Source: an uncultured Bacteroidaceae bacterium
Lineage (GTDB): Bacteria; Bacteroidota; Bacteroidia; Bacteroidales; Bacteroidaceae
DNA length: 43,096 nucleotides
Direction: 5' to 3'
Assembly: GCA_904502185.1 (NCBI GenBank)
Contig: CAJGDX010000006.1
Span: 1 to 43,096 of the forward strand
The position numbers and the translations under genes are program-made. This document shows positions 16,556-25,314 of the stretch, piece after piece. A model generated the notes under the pieces. That model made no database searches and was not told where the DNA came from. It saw only the letters and a list, made by a program, of their open reading frames with translations. Every line of letters starts with the position of its first letter. The first letter of the stretch is position 1.

Positions 16556-17236
16556 ATGATAGGAACCATAATTAACGTTGCAACAATTGTTAGCGGAAGC
16601 CTTATTGGCTCGTTGCTTAAGCGCAGCATAAAACCGGAGTATAGCTCGGCGCTTTTCAATGCGCTGGGACTTGCCTGTCTGGGGTTGGGTTTCAATGCTT
16701 GTATCACACGCCTGAATGAGAGTGAATTTCCAGTACTGTTTATTGTCAGCCTGGCAATAGGAACCCTTATCGGTACAGCGTTTTCGCTGGATGACAGGTT
16801 AAAGCAATTGATGAATAGAAAAAAGGGAACAACTCTCGCTGAGGGAATTACGACGGCATCGTTGCTATATTGTGTGGGTACTCTTTCGATAGTAGGCCCT
16901 ATTATGAGTGCGCTGTATGGTGACAATACATTTCTTATCACCAATGCAACATTGGATTTTGTAACTTCTATGGTGCTTGCAGCGTCATATGGTGTAGGTG
17001 TAATGTGGGCTGCTGCTGTGCTGTTCATCTGGCAGGGGAGTATTTATGGAATGACAATGCTTTTCGGCAACCTGCTTTCCGATTCATTGATAAGAGAAGT
17101 TTCCATTGTCGGAGGATTGCTGATTGTCTGCACCGGACTATCAATTCTTAAAATTAAGGACTGCAAGACTATAAATATGCTTCCGGCATTGCTTGTTCCT
17201 CCTCTGTTTTTTATTATTCGCTGTTTATTGAAATGA
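16556..17236 (+). CDS. DUF554 family membrane protein
   Basis: A 226-aa hydrophobic protein with about six or seven membrane helices and the conserved start MIGTIINVATIVSGSLIGSL, typical of the DUF554 (YdfK-like) family of putative transporters. Conserved segments include GLACLGLGFNA, LLYCVGTLSIVGP and GLLIVCTGLSILKIK. The substrate is unknown. AGAAAGAGAAG just upstream of the ATG may act as a ribosome-binding site. Its stop overlaps the lrgA start (ATGA, 17233-17236), so it is translationally coupled to lrgA-lrgB; this context suggests a shared role in envelope or small-metabolite transport. Confidence 0.85.
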   Translation: MIGTIINVATIVSGSLIGSLLKRSIKPEYSSALFNALGLACLGLGFNACITRLNESEFPVLFIVSLAIGTLIGTAFSLDDRLKQLMNRKKGTTLAEGITTASLLYCVGTLSIVGPIMSALYGDNTFLITNATLDFVTSMVLAASYGVGVMWAAAVLFIWQGSIYGMTMLFGNLLSDSLIREVSIVGGLLIVCTGLSILKIKDCKTINMLPALLVPPLFFIIRCLLK

Positions 17237-17589
17237 AGTATTTGTTGCAATTTTGTATAATTCTAGCTGTTTCGCTTGTTGGCGAACTGCTGAACAGATT
17301 CGTTCCGCTTCCAATCCCGGCAAGTGTATATGGAATGGTTATTCTGTTTCTGGCTCTTGCAACCGGAGCAATAAAGTTGTCGCACGTAAGAGCTACGGGA
17401 CGTTTCCTGATTGACATATTGCCACTGTTGTTTGTAGCCCCTGCTGTCGGGTTGGTGGATTCATGGGCAACGATGCAGGAGTTTTGGTTGGCTGTCGTGG
17501 TAATTTCGCTTATCAGTACAATATTTGTCATTGCAGTGTCGGGCAGAATCACGCAGTTTATCATAAACAGGAAAGGAGGCCGGAAATGA
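17233..17589 (+). CDS. lrgA: LrgA/CidA family holin-like protein
   Basis: A 118-aa protein with four hydrophobic segments and family hallmarks: LVGELLNRFVPLPIPASVYGM, ATGAIKLSHV, LPLLFVAPAVGLVD. LrgA/CidA proteins act with LrgB/CidB; in Gram-positive bacteria they have been linked to autolysis control and to pyruvate transport, and the role in Bacteroidetes is not established. The start overlaps the DUF554 stop and its stop overlaps the lrgB start (ATGA at 17586-17589), the tightest coupling possible. Confidence 0.88.
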   Translation: MKYLLQFCIILAVSLVGELLNRFVPLPIPASVYGMVILFLALATGAIKLSHVRATGRFLIDILPLLFVAPAVGLVDSWATMQEFWLAVVVISLISTIFVIAVSGRITQFIINRKGGRK

Positions 17590-18281
17590 TTGCCGAAATT
17601 TTTGATAATTCGCTGTTTGCCGGAGTGGTTCTGAGCGTGGCAGCCTATGGAGTAGGACTTGTGGTGTACAGACGTTTCAAATTCTTCCTGTTTAATCCGC
17701 TGCTTATAGCCATTGTCATGTCAATAGCTTTGTTGCTGCTTTTCGGTGTCGATTACTCTTCATATGAGAAAAGTACAAAATATCTGAATTTCTTGCTTAC
17801 ACCCGCGACTGTCTGTCTGGCAATTCCTTTGTACGAGCAGTATAAATTGTTGAAAGATAATTTTACGGCAATCATAGTGGGAATAGCTTCGGGCGTCGTC
17901 ACCGGGTTGGCAACTATCTTTCTGTTAGCATTGCTCTTTGGCCTCGGACACTACGAGTATGTAACCTTGTTGCCAAAGTCTATTACCACAGCCATAGGAA
18001 TTGCTCTCTCAGAGGAACTTTCAGGCTGTATATCCATTACAGTTGTCTCTATTGTCATTACAGGTCTTTTCGGCAATATTGCCGGCGAGAAGATGTGCCG
18101 TGTCTTTGGCATTGAGCATCCTGTGGCAAAGGGAGTTGCCATTGGAACATCGGCACACGTGATGGGTACTGCCAAAGCTATGGAAATGGGTGAGATTGAG
18201 GGTGCCATGAGCAGTTTGTCCATTGTGGTTGCAGGTTGCATGACAGTGGTTGGCGCCATTCTTTTCTCCTCCTTCATTTGA
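17586..18281 (+). CDS. lrgB: LrgB/CidB family membrane protein
   Basis: The start is placed at ATG 17586, overlapping the lrgA stop and preceded by AGGAGG at 17574-17579, an unusually good Shine-Dalgarno for this genome. The frame is open further upstream (to ~17463), but that is lrgA overlap. The resulting 231-aa protein has multiple membrane helices and LrgB signatures: FFLFNPLLIAIV, FLLTPATVCLAIPLYEQ, LLPKSITTAIGI, GIEHPVAKGVAIGTSAHVMGTAKA. It is the expected partner of LrgA in a two-component membrane export system. Confidence 0.9.
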   Translation: MIAEIFDNSLFAGVVLSVAAYGVGLVVYRRFKFFLFNPLLIAIVMSIALLLLFGVDYSSYEKSTKYLNFLLTPATVCLAIPLYEQYKLLKDNFTAIIVGIASGVVTGLATIFLLALLFGLGHYEYVTLLPKSITTAIGIALSEELSGCISITVVSIVITGLFGNIAGEKMCRVFGIEHPVAKGVAIGTSAHVMGTAKAMEMGEIEGAMSSLSIVVAGCMTVVGAILFSSFI

Positions 18282-18304
18282 TTAATTGTTATCTTAAAAA
18301 CAAT

Positions 18305-18341
18305 ATGGGCTTGCACTTCAGAATTCGAAATGTAAGCCCAT
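18305..18341. terminator. Bidirectional terminator after lrgB
   Basis: ATGGGCTT (18305-18312) pairs with AAGCCCAT (18334-18341), and the stem continues inward with mostly paired bases around GAATTC. It lies between lrgB (+) and the convergent PNPOx-like gene (-), stop at 18362. Confidence 0.7.
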
Positions 18342-18361
18342 CTGATTTGATATAATTGTTA

Positions 18362-18793
18362 CTATATTGTATTCAGTAACAAGATGGTTTTTACCTCGTA
18401 TTTATATATGTCTTTAACCGTAACGGCACGCAATAATTCCGGGGTGAATTGCAGCAGACAATAATCCTTGGAATCGGCGCCATCGGGAAAGTAAAAAGAC
18501 ATTGTGTCGTGCCACAATTCTCTCTTTTTGCCGCTCTCCTCAACAACCTTTATTCTGCCGGTGATGGATGCTGTGAATTCGTCGTTGTAGTACGAGAGTC
18601 CTGCCCGTGGATTCTCTTTGTATGCCTTCACCTTTTCGCTTTTCAGCGAAGTGGCGAACCAGATTTCTTTGTTTTTTCCAACAGCGGTAATGGACATCGG
18701 CACAGGACGCGGATAACCACTGGCGGTTATTGAGGCAAGTGATACCTGTGTACCGGCTTTCAGTTGCGAAAAGACTTTTTCGGTAGTGTTCAT
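18362..18793 (-). CDS. Pyridoxamine 5'-phosphate oxidase-like flavoprotein
   Basis: I choose ATG 18793 (143 aa, MNTTEKVFSQLKAG); the frame extends to a GTG at 18826, but the extra residues do not look like family sequence. The protein has the split-barrel PNPOx-like layout: SLASITASGYPRPVPMS, EIWFATSLKSEKVKAYKENPRAGLSYY, SITGRIKVVEE. Such small proteins bind FMN (or F420/heme in relatives) and are often annotated as general stress proteins; the true substrate is unknown. The YFPDGADSKDYCLLQFTPE segment is typical of the general-stress-protein-26-like branch. Confidence 0.8.
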   Translation of the reverse strand: MNTTEKVFSQLKAGTQVSLASITASGYPRPVPMSITAVGKNKEIWFATSLKSEKVKAYKENPRAGLSYYNDEFTASITGRIKVVEESGKKRELWHDTMSFYFPDGADSKDYCLLQFTPELLRAVTVKDIYKYEVKTILLLNTI

Positions 18794-18890
18794 GGTGGTG
18801 GTTCTTAAATTTGTTCTTTCAATCACTTTCGGTGTATTCTATTGCGAATGGCCGTTTCCTGTGTGTGAATTGAACCAATTTTATAGAACC

Positions 18891-18953
18891 CACCATAAGC
18901 TTTAAATTCTCTCTTGCTGTATAAACAACAATGCGATTGTTTTGCTTATGGTG
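18891..18953. repeat. Nested inverted repeat downstream of the yihY-like gene
   Basis: CACCATAAGC (18891-18900) is the exact reverse complement of GCTTATGGTG (18944-18953). The 43-nt interior holds a second hairpin, AACAAT-GCG-ATTGTT (18927-18941). On the minus strand the structure lies 13 bp after the YihY-like stop and could end that transcript, although there is no U-run. Confidence 0.5.
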
Positions 18954-18965
18954 TTACATTAATAC

Positions 18966-20276
18966 TTATGAATGTTTGTTTCCTATCCCTAATATTTCTC
19001 TGACCAGGGTGTCGAACATTGCTTCATCAGCAGAGGAACCATTGTTTATCATGTTCCACAAACTATTTAGTGCATTGTCCCTGTGGATGTGGCTGAAGCC
19101 TTGTATGGCATCACTGTTGCGTCCGGCATTGTCAAGGTCGCCAAGCATCTGACGTATTGTTCGCTCGCTGTAACGTTTGCTCAATCGCAATGTGCCTCCT
19201 CGTTCTTTGAAGATGATTTTTTTGTCACGAAGGTACGATAGAATTTCATGTGTAAGATGTGCCGGAAGTTCATATTCATCCTCTATGTTTTCGGCAAGTT
19301 TATCGGCATTGAAACTGCCCGAGAAAGGGTGAAGCGACTCGATGCGTTCGAGTACCAGTATGCAAAGGAATTTGTGATAGTAGTGATTGATGCTTCGGTA
19401 ATCGTCGTTTCTCTCCTGCTCGTCGGCTTTCTGCAAAAAATAGTTCCATTTTGAGCCGGCAAGGCAGATGGTCCATGTGAAATAGATGAGCAGCACGAAA
19501 ATCATCAGACTGGCAAGGTCGCCATAGATGTTTCGATAGTTGAACATAGAAATTATATACAGACTGAAGTATTGCATCAGTGCAAAGATTGAGCCGCACA
19601 CACAGGCCGATATAAGTGCATATTTTGATTTTACTTTTGTCTTGGGAATGTACTTGTATGCGGCAAACAGTATAAGAATATATGTTGCTACTGAAACGAT
19701 GAATACATTCAGTTCGCGTACGATGCTGTCGCTGAAGATAGAAGATACGCTCCACCAGAGAACCAGTGCCATGACTACAACAAATGGCATGACAAGCACT
19801 ATTGTAAATGTCTTCAGCAACTGTCCGAAGCTGCGTTTCTTTTCGTTCCACAACATGTTGAATGTGGAGTCGATGGTGCTGAAAATAGAGAAGACTGAAT
19901 AGAGAAGCAGTGCTACGCCAATTCCGACACCGAGCCACATTGTTACTTTTGTGTTGCTCAAGTAGCTGTTGGCATACAACAGCAGACTATCGGAAATAAC
20001 CTCCTGACCTTGAAACAGATTCTGAATCTGCAATATAAAAAGATCGTCGTATCCGAGTCCCTTGGCTATGGCTATCATCAGCGACATTATGGGTACAATG
20101 GCGAATAGTGTGTGATAGGTAAGTGCTGCCGAAGAGAGCTGTAATCTGCCGAAACTCTCCACCAGTTTTATTATCGACCAGGTGAAACGATGTTTGCTCA
20201 TCTGGCGATAGTACTTGACGCTGGTGCGTTTTATAAACCTTCTTATGTGGTTGAAAATTGATATTATCCAGAGCAT
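18966..20276 (-). CDS. YihY/BrkB family inner-membrane protein
   Basis: The 436-aa protein has a hydrophobic region of about six helices (~30-280) matching the YihY/BrkB (UPF0761) family: AALTYHTLFAIVPIMSLMIA, VGIGVALLLYSVFSIF, TFNMLWNEKK and YFTWTICLAGSKWNY. A ~150-residue cytoplasmic C-terminal part follows, with a winged-helix-like segment (LTHEILSYLRDKKIIFKERGGTLRLS). The family was once called ribonuclease BN by mistake; its real role is unknown, possibly in transport or envelope function. It starts 29 bp after the stop of the Gfo/Idh/MocA gene, so the two may form one transcript. Confidence 0.85.
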   Translation of the reverse strand: MLWIISIFNHIRRFIKRTSVKYYRQMSKHRFTWSIIKLVESFGRLQLSSAALTYHTLFAIVPIMSLMIAIAKGLGYDDLFILQIQNLFQGQEVISDSLLLYANSYLSNTKVTMWLGVGIGVALLLYSVFSIFSTIDSTFNMLWNEKKRSFGQLLKTFTIVLVMPFVVVMALVLWWSVSSIFSDSIVRELNVFIVSVATYILILFAAYKYIPKTKVKSKYALISACVCGSIFALMQYFSLYIISMFNYRNIYGDLASLMIFVLLIYFTWTICLAGSKWNYFLQKADEQERNDDYRSINHYYHKFLCILVLERIESLHPFSGSFNADKLAENIEDEYELPAHLTHEILSYLRDKKIIFKERGGTLRLSKRYSERTIRQMLGDLDNAGRNSDAIQGFSHIHRDNALNSLWNMINNGSSADEAMFDTLVREILGIGNKHS

Positions 20277-20305
20277 AGTGTTTTCTGTCTTGTGTTTGTT
20301 CAGTA

Positions 20306-21325
20306 TTAGAGATTATCAGCAGGGTAGTGTACGCCCAACTGACGACGTATTTCGTCTATTATTTCCATTGTGGCCAACGAATTGTCGAGAGTATTGACAA
20401 GTGATTCTTTCTTGCCCTGTTCCACCAGATTTATAAATTCTGCAATCTCGTAGTAATATTCGCTGTGTTCAAGCGGCAGACCTATTGCTGCACCGCTGTA
20501 TGATTGCTCCTTGCCCTGCGACGTGGCTTTTCGGGGGATGAATTTCACATCCTTTGTGATATGTATCTTGTCGAGCAACAGATTGCCCTCTTCGCCCTCA
20601 ATTTCCGTAGGGAGTGCCGAGTTTGCAATCTTCGAGTAGAGAACGGTGGCATTCATTCCTTCGTATGAGAAGTTTACTGCTCCTTGCCCGTCGACTCCGG
20701 TGTGCAGCACTATTCCTTGAGCATCAATTTTGGTGGGGCGACCAAAAAGTGCAACCATCGGGTATATTGTGTATATACCGATGTCCATCACAGCTCCATT
20801 GGAAAGCTCGGGTTTGAAAGCATTCAGAATGGTTCCCTCCTTGAACTTGTCGTAGCGTGACGAGTATTGGCAGTAGCTGGCAAAGTAGCGACGTATGGTG
20901 CCAAGATTCTTAAGTTGGTCCTTTACGATGGCAAAATTGGGATTCAGTGTCGAAATCATTGCCTCCATCAGAGTGACGTTGTTCTTTCGGGCAACCTCTA
21001 TCATCTCTTTTGCTTCGCGGGCATTGGATGCGAAGGGTTTTTCGCATAGTACATGCTTGCCGCGGTTCATACATGCAATACTCTGCTTGGCATGCATGTA
21101 ATTGGGAGTTGCAATGTAGACAGCATCTATCAGGTCACTTTCGGCCATCTGCTCCAAAGATGTAAATGTGTAAGGAATACCATGTTTGGCTGCAAACTCA
21201 TCGGCACGCTCCTGTGTGCGTGAACACACTGCCACAAGTTCGAAACGACTATCCTCTCTGCCACCTGCTATCACCCAGTCTGTTATGTTGTTGGTGCCAA
21301 TCACACCGAAACGGATTTTCTTCAT
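20306..21325 (-). CDS. Gfo/Idh/MocA family NAD(P)-dependent oxidoreductase
   Basis: The 339-aa protein has an N-terminal Rossmann fold starting RFGVIGTNNITDW (~4-16), the VYIATPNYMHAKQ segment and the family EKP motif in HVLCEKPFASNAREAKEM (~91-108), followed by the alpha/beta substrate domain (NGAVMDIGIYTIYP). Family members oxidise or reduce sugars and related compounds with NAD(P). The substrate is not visible. There is no signal peptide. A near-consensus -7 box (TATCTTCG, 21353-21360, minus strand) lies 28 bp upstream of the start. Confidence 0.87.
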   Translation of the reverse strand: MKKIRFGVIGTNNITDWVIAGGREDSRFELVAVCSRTQERADEFAAKHGIPYTFTSLEQMAESDLIDAVYIATPNYMHAKQSIACMNRGKHVLCEKPFASNAREAKEMIEVARKNNVTLMEAMISTLNPNFAIVKDQLKNLGTIRRYFASYCQYSSRYDKFKEGTILNAFKPELSNGAVMDIGIYTIYPMVALFGRPTKIDAQGIVLHTGVDGQGAVNFSYEGMNATVLYSKIANSALPTEIEGEEGNLLLDKIHITKDVKFIPRKATSQGKEQSYSGAAIGLPLEHSEYYYEIAEFINLVEQGKKESLVNTLDNSLATMEIIDEIRRQLGVHYPADNL

Positions 21326-21556
21326 TAATGCAAAATTTTTCTATTACTATTGCGAAGATAATGCAACTTTATCTATAATCGAACCGGAATATCGACAAAA
21401 TTTAAATATTTTTTCTATTTCAACCATATACCGGTAGTTGCAACCTGTCGATAGCAATGTAGTGACTCTTGTTAAAGATATTCTTTAGACAGAATGGGGC
21501 AGCGGTTACTGTTTCACAAGTTTACACATTGTAATAATTGCATAATAAACCATACT

Positions 21557-21583
21557 GGTATGTCAAAAGTTGTTTGGCATACC
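21557..21583 (+). other. Hairpin in the Gfo-ileS intergenic region (21326-21796)
   Basis: This 470-bp gap between divergent genes has no convincing protein gene. GGTATGTCAAA (21557-21567) folds onto TTTGGCATACC (21573-21583) with one G-U pair and a 5-nt loop, and is followed by CTCCGGCTTTTT. On the plus strand this looks like a terminator, but no gene precedes it; an unannotated small RNA ending here is possible. Confidence 0.35.
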
Positions 21584-21682
21584 CTCCGGCTTTTTGAAGG
21601 TGATTTATCTCGTCTTACACCTTATCCTGTATTTATTTTGCTAATTTGTGGACGCCGTCTATTGATATTCAAAAAAAAATGA

Positions 21683-21690
21683 TAACTTTG
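21683..21690 (+). promoter_or_regulatory. Promoter of the ileS operon
   Basis: TAACTTTG is an exact -7 box, with TTG at 21662-21664 as a plausible -33 element (18-bp spacing). It predicts a ~100-nt leader with two small stems: 21692-21698/21716-21722 and 21722-21727/21737-21742. Confidence 0.65.
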
Positions 21691-21796
21691 CGCATCTTAA
21701 CGAAATGATGCTCGGAAGATGCTGATTTTGTCGTCGAATCAGACAGTCTGTTATCCTCTGCGCCAATAATTACATGTAAGAAAAACAATAAACACT

Positions 21797-24700
21797 ATGG
21801 ATAAAAAATTTCCGGTATACAACCAACTGAATCTGCCCCTGATAAACAAAGAGGTGCTGAACGAATGGGATGAGAATGATGTCTTTACCAAAAGTATGAC
21901 TGAACGCGAGGGCGCACCCTCGTTTGTCTTTTACGAAGGTCCTCCTTCGGCAAACGGTATGCCGGGAATCCACCACGTGATGGCACGTACCATTAAAGAT
22001 ACTTTCTGTCGTTTCAAGACAATGAAGGGATTCCAGGTTAAGCGTAAGGCCGGATGGGATACTCACGGACTCCCCGTTGAACTTGGAGTGGAGAAGAAAC
22101 TTAACATCACAAAAGAGGATATTGGTAAAAAAATATCTGTCGATGACTACAACCGCAATTGCCGCGAGGAGGTGATGAAATATACTCAGGAGTGGGTTGA
22201 CCTGACACGCAAGATTGGATATTGGGTAGACCTCAACAATCCTTATATTACTTACGAGAATAGCTACATCGAGACACTTTGGTGGTTGCTCAAGCAACTC
22301 TACAATAAAGGCTTGCTTTACAAGGGTTACACCATTCAGCCATATTCTCCCGCTGCAGGTACAGGACTCAGCTCGCACGAGCTTAACCAGCCCGGATGCT
22401 ACCGTGATGTCAAGGATACAACAGCAGTGGCTCAGTTCCGCATGCTCGATCCCAAACCCGAAATGACAGAGTGGGGTACACCTTACTTCATTGCTTGGAC
22501 AACCACACCCTGGACACTTCCTTCAAACACAGCTCTCTGCGTAGGCCCCAAGATTGACTATGTGGCAGTGCAGACATACAACCCATATTCAGGCGAACCT
22601 GTGACTGTGGTATTGGCAAAGGCTCTTCTTGCAGCTCACTTTAACCCCGCAGGTGCCGAACTTCCTTTGGATGCTTACAAGCAGGGCGACAAAGTTATTC
22701 CTTATAAGGTTATTGCAGAGTATAAAGGCGCAGACCTTGTAGGTATGCACTATGAACAGCTCTTCCCCTGGGTGAAGCCTGTTGTCAAGGAGGAGAATGG
22801 TGCTATCCGTCCTTCTGACGATGCATTCCGCGTGATTCCCGGTGACTATGTTACCACTGAGGATGGTACAGGTATCGTACACATTGCACCTACTTTCGGT
22901 GCTGACGATGCCTTTGTTGCCAAAGCGGCAGGAATCCCCTCGCTCTTCATGGTAAACAAGAAAGGCGAAACACGTCCTATGGTAGATTTTCAGGGACGTT
23001 TCTGGGTGCTGGACGAGCTTGACGAGGATTTTGTGAAGAATTGCGTAAACACCGAGGCTTATGCACAGTATGCAGGCGGATATGTAAAGAATGCCTACGA
23101 CCCCAAATATACAGTAGACGGCAAATTTGACGATAAGGCTGCTGCTAAGGATGAGACACTTGACATTCAGCTCTGTATGTGGATGAAACAGCAGAATAAA
23201 GTGTTCAAGATTGAGAAGCATGTCCACAATTATCCCCACTGCTGGCGTACAGACAAGCCCGTACTCTATTATCCCCTCGACAGCTGGTTCATCAAGGCTT
23301 CTGCCATGAAGGAGCGCATGTCTGAACTGAACAAGGGTATCACATGGAAACCCGAATCTACAGGTACCGGACGTTTCGGCAAATGGTTGGAGAACCTCAA
23401 CGACTGGAACCTCAGCCGCAGTCGTTATTGGGGTACACCGCGTCCCATCTGGACAAGTGAGAGTGGCGAGGCTATCTGCATCGGTTCAATCGAAGAACTT
23501 TACAACGAAATAGAGAAATCTGTTGCTGCCGGAGTTATGGCAAGCAACCCCTATAAAGAGAAAGGTTTTGTTCCCGGCGACTACAGCCGCGAAAATTATG
23601 ACAAGATTGACCTTCACCGTCCCTATGTTGATGACATTAAACTTGTATCGTCAACAGGCGAGGTGATGAAACGCGAACTTGACCTTATCGACGTATGGTT
23701 CGACTCAGGTGCAATGCCCTACGCACAGATACACTATCCTTTTGAAAACAAAGAGGTGTTCGACAATGGTTCAATCTATCCGGCAGACTTCATTGCCGAA
23801 GGTGTTGACCAGACACGTGGCTGGTTCTACACACTTCACGCAATAGGCACAATGGTGTTTGACAGCGTGGCATACAAAACTGTAATTTCAAATGGTCTTG
23901 TCCTCGACAAGAATGGCGACAAGATGTCTAAACGTCTTGGAAATGCCGTAGACCCCTTCGGTGCTATCGAGCAGTATGGCAGTGATGCACTCCGTTGGTA
24001 CATGATTACAAACTCTGCACCCTGGGACAACCTTCGTTTCAATGAAGAGGGTGTGAAAGAGGTTACCCGTTCATTCTTTGGCAAGCTCTATCAGACTTAC
24101 AGCTTCTTTACAATGTATGCCAATGTCGATGGATTTACATTTGCCGAGCCTGAAATTCCTGTTGCTGAGCGTCCCGAACTTGATCGTTGGATTATCTCCG
24201 CACTGAATTCTTTGGTGAAGAATGTGAACGACTGTCTGAACGACTATGAGCCGACTAAGGCGGGACGTTTGATTCAGGACTTCGTTATAGACAACGTCAG
24301 CAACTGGTTTGTTCGCCTCAGCCGTAAACGTTTCTGGGGTTCGGACATGAGCAAAGACAAACTCTCTGCTTACCAGACACTGTATACATGTCTTGAAACA
24401 GTGGCAAGACTCATTGCACCTTTCGCACCTTTCTACGCTGAGCGTCTTTACAAAGACCTCACAAGTGTGACAGGTACAAAATATTCATCGGTACACCTTG
24501 CTCTCTATCCCGAATGCAACGAAGCATCGGTAGACAAGGAACTTGAGTATCGTATGGAACTTGCACAGCAGATTTCTTCAATGGTGCTTGCACTTCGCAA
24601 AAAAGAGCATATAATCGTGCGTCAGCCTTTGCAGAAAATTGCAATCCCCACTACTGACGAAACAATGAAGAACCGCATTGAGGCAGTGAAGGCATTGATC

Positions 24701-25276
24701 CTGAGTGAGGTTAACGTCAAGGAACTTGAATTTGTTGAGGGTGATGGCATTCTGGTGAAGAAAATCAAATGTAACTTCCGTACACTTGGCAAGAAGTTCG
24801 GCAAGCTGATGAAGAGCATAAATGCAGCTGTCACAGAGATGTCGCAGGAGCAGATTGCACAGCTTGAGGCTAATGGCAACATTACACTTATTGTAGAGGG
24901 TACAGAGGCTGTCATTGAAACATCTGACGTTGAAATCTACAGCGAGGATGTACCCGGATGGACTGTTGCCAACGAAGGTGCATTGACAGTTGCTCTCGAT
25001 GTTGAGGTTACAGAAGAGTTGCGCCAGGAGGGTATTGCTCGCGAAATTGTCAAGAAGATACAGACCATGCGTAAAGAGTGTGGATTTGACATTGTTGACC
25101 GCATTGCAGTGTGCCTGACAAAGAGCAGCGCCAGCGACCAGGCTGTAGAGAAATTCTCGGAATACATCAGCAACCAGGTGCTTGCCGATTCATTGACCCT
25201 TGTCGACTCATTGGAAAATGGCGAGGAGATTGAGCTTGATGATGCTAAAATCAGTGTAAGCATTGCTAAGGCATAA
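21797..25276 (+). CDS. ileS: Isoleucyl-tRNA synthetase
   Basis: The 1159-aa class I synthetase has the HIGH-type motif in PPSANGMPGIHHV (~49-61) and the KMSKS-type motif KMSKR at 709-713 (DKNGDKMSKRLGN). GWDTHGLPVE and WTTTPWTLPSNTA mark the tRNA/editing (CP1) region, and ARPIW/SRYWGTPRPIW the catalytic core; the anticodon-binding domain follows from ~780. Its length and features fit the eukaryotic-like type 2 IleRS branch common in Bacteroidetes, some members of which resist mupirocin. It charges tRNA-Ile in the cytosol. It is first in an operon with a DksA-like gene, lspA, a DUF4296 lipoprotein and a 97-aa protein. Confidence 0.95.
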   Translation: MDKKFPVYNQLNLPLINKEVLNEWDENDVFTKSMTEREGAPSFVFYEGPPSANGMPGIHHVMARTIKDTFCRFKTMKGFQVKRKAGWDTHGLPVELGVEKKLNITKEDIGKKISVDDYNRNCREEVMKYTQEWVDLTRKIGYWVDLNNPYITYENSYIETLWWLLKQLYNKGLLYKGYTIQPYSPAAGTGLSSHELNQPGCYRDVKDTTAVAQFRMLDPKPEMTEWGTPYFIAWTTTPWTLPSNTALCVGPKIDYVAVQTYNPYSGEPVTVVLAKALLAAHFNPAGAELPLDAYKQGDKVIPYKVIAEYKGADLVGMHYEQLFPWVKPVVKEENGAIRPSDDAFRVIPGDYVTTEDGTGIVHIAPTFGADDAFVAKAAGIPSLFMVNKKGETRPMVDFQGRFWVLDELDEDFVKNCVNTEAYAQYAGGYVKNAYDPKYTVDGKFDDKAAAKDETLDIQLCMWMKQQNKVFKIEKHVHNYPHCWRTDKPVLYYPLDSWFIKASAMKERMSELNKGITWKPESTGTGRFGKWLENLNDWNLSRSRYWGTPRPIWTSESGEAICIGSIEELYNEIEKSVAAGVMASNPYKEKGFVPGDYSRENYDKIDLHRPYVDDIKLVSSTGEVMKRELDLIDVWFDSGAMPYAQIHYPFENKEVFDNGSIYPADFIAEGVDQTRGWFYTLHAIGTMVFDSVAYKTVISNGLVLDKNGDKMSKRLGNAVDPFGAIEQYGSDALRWYMITNSAPWDNLRFNEEGVKEVTRSFFGKLYQTYSFFTMYANVDGFTFAEPEIPVAERPELDRWIISALNSLVKNVNDCLNDYEPTKAGRLIQDFVIDNVSNWFVRLSRKRFWGSDMSKDKLSAYQTLYTCLETVARLIAPFAPFYAERLYKDLTSVTGTKYSSVHLALYPECNEASVDKELEYRMELAQQISSMVLALRKKEHIIVRQPLQKIAIPTTDETMKNRIEAVKALILSEVNVKELEFVEGDGILVKKIKCNFRTLGKKFGKLMKSINAAVTEMSQEQIAQLEANGNITLIVEGTEAVIETSDVEIYSEDVPGWTVANEGALTVALDVEVTEELRQEGIAREIVKKIQTMRKECGFDIVDRIAVCLTKSSASDQAVEKFSEYISNQVLADSLTLVDSLENGEEIELDDAKISVSIAKA

Positions 25277-25314
25277 ACAGAATTGAAACTATACAACTTT
25301 TATATTATACTACT

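Noticed and set aside
17463..17585. Upstream extension of the LrgB frame
   Set aside because: It lies wholly within lrgA, and AGGAGG plus the ATGA overlap support the start at 17586.
18794..18826. GTG start giving an 11-residue longer PNPOx-like protein
   Set aside because: The added residues are not family-like and a better ATG is at 18793.
21494..21682. 62-codon ORF in the ileS upstream region
   Set aside because: It overlaps the hairpin and runs up to the ileS promoter box, and has no ribosome-binding site or protein-like pattern.
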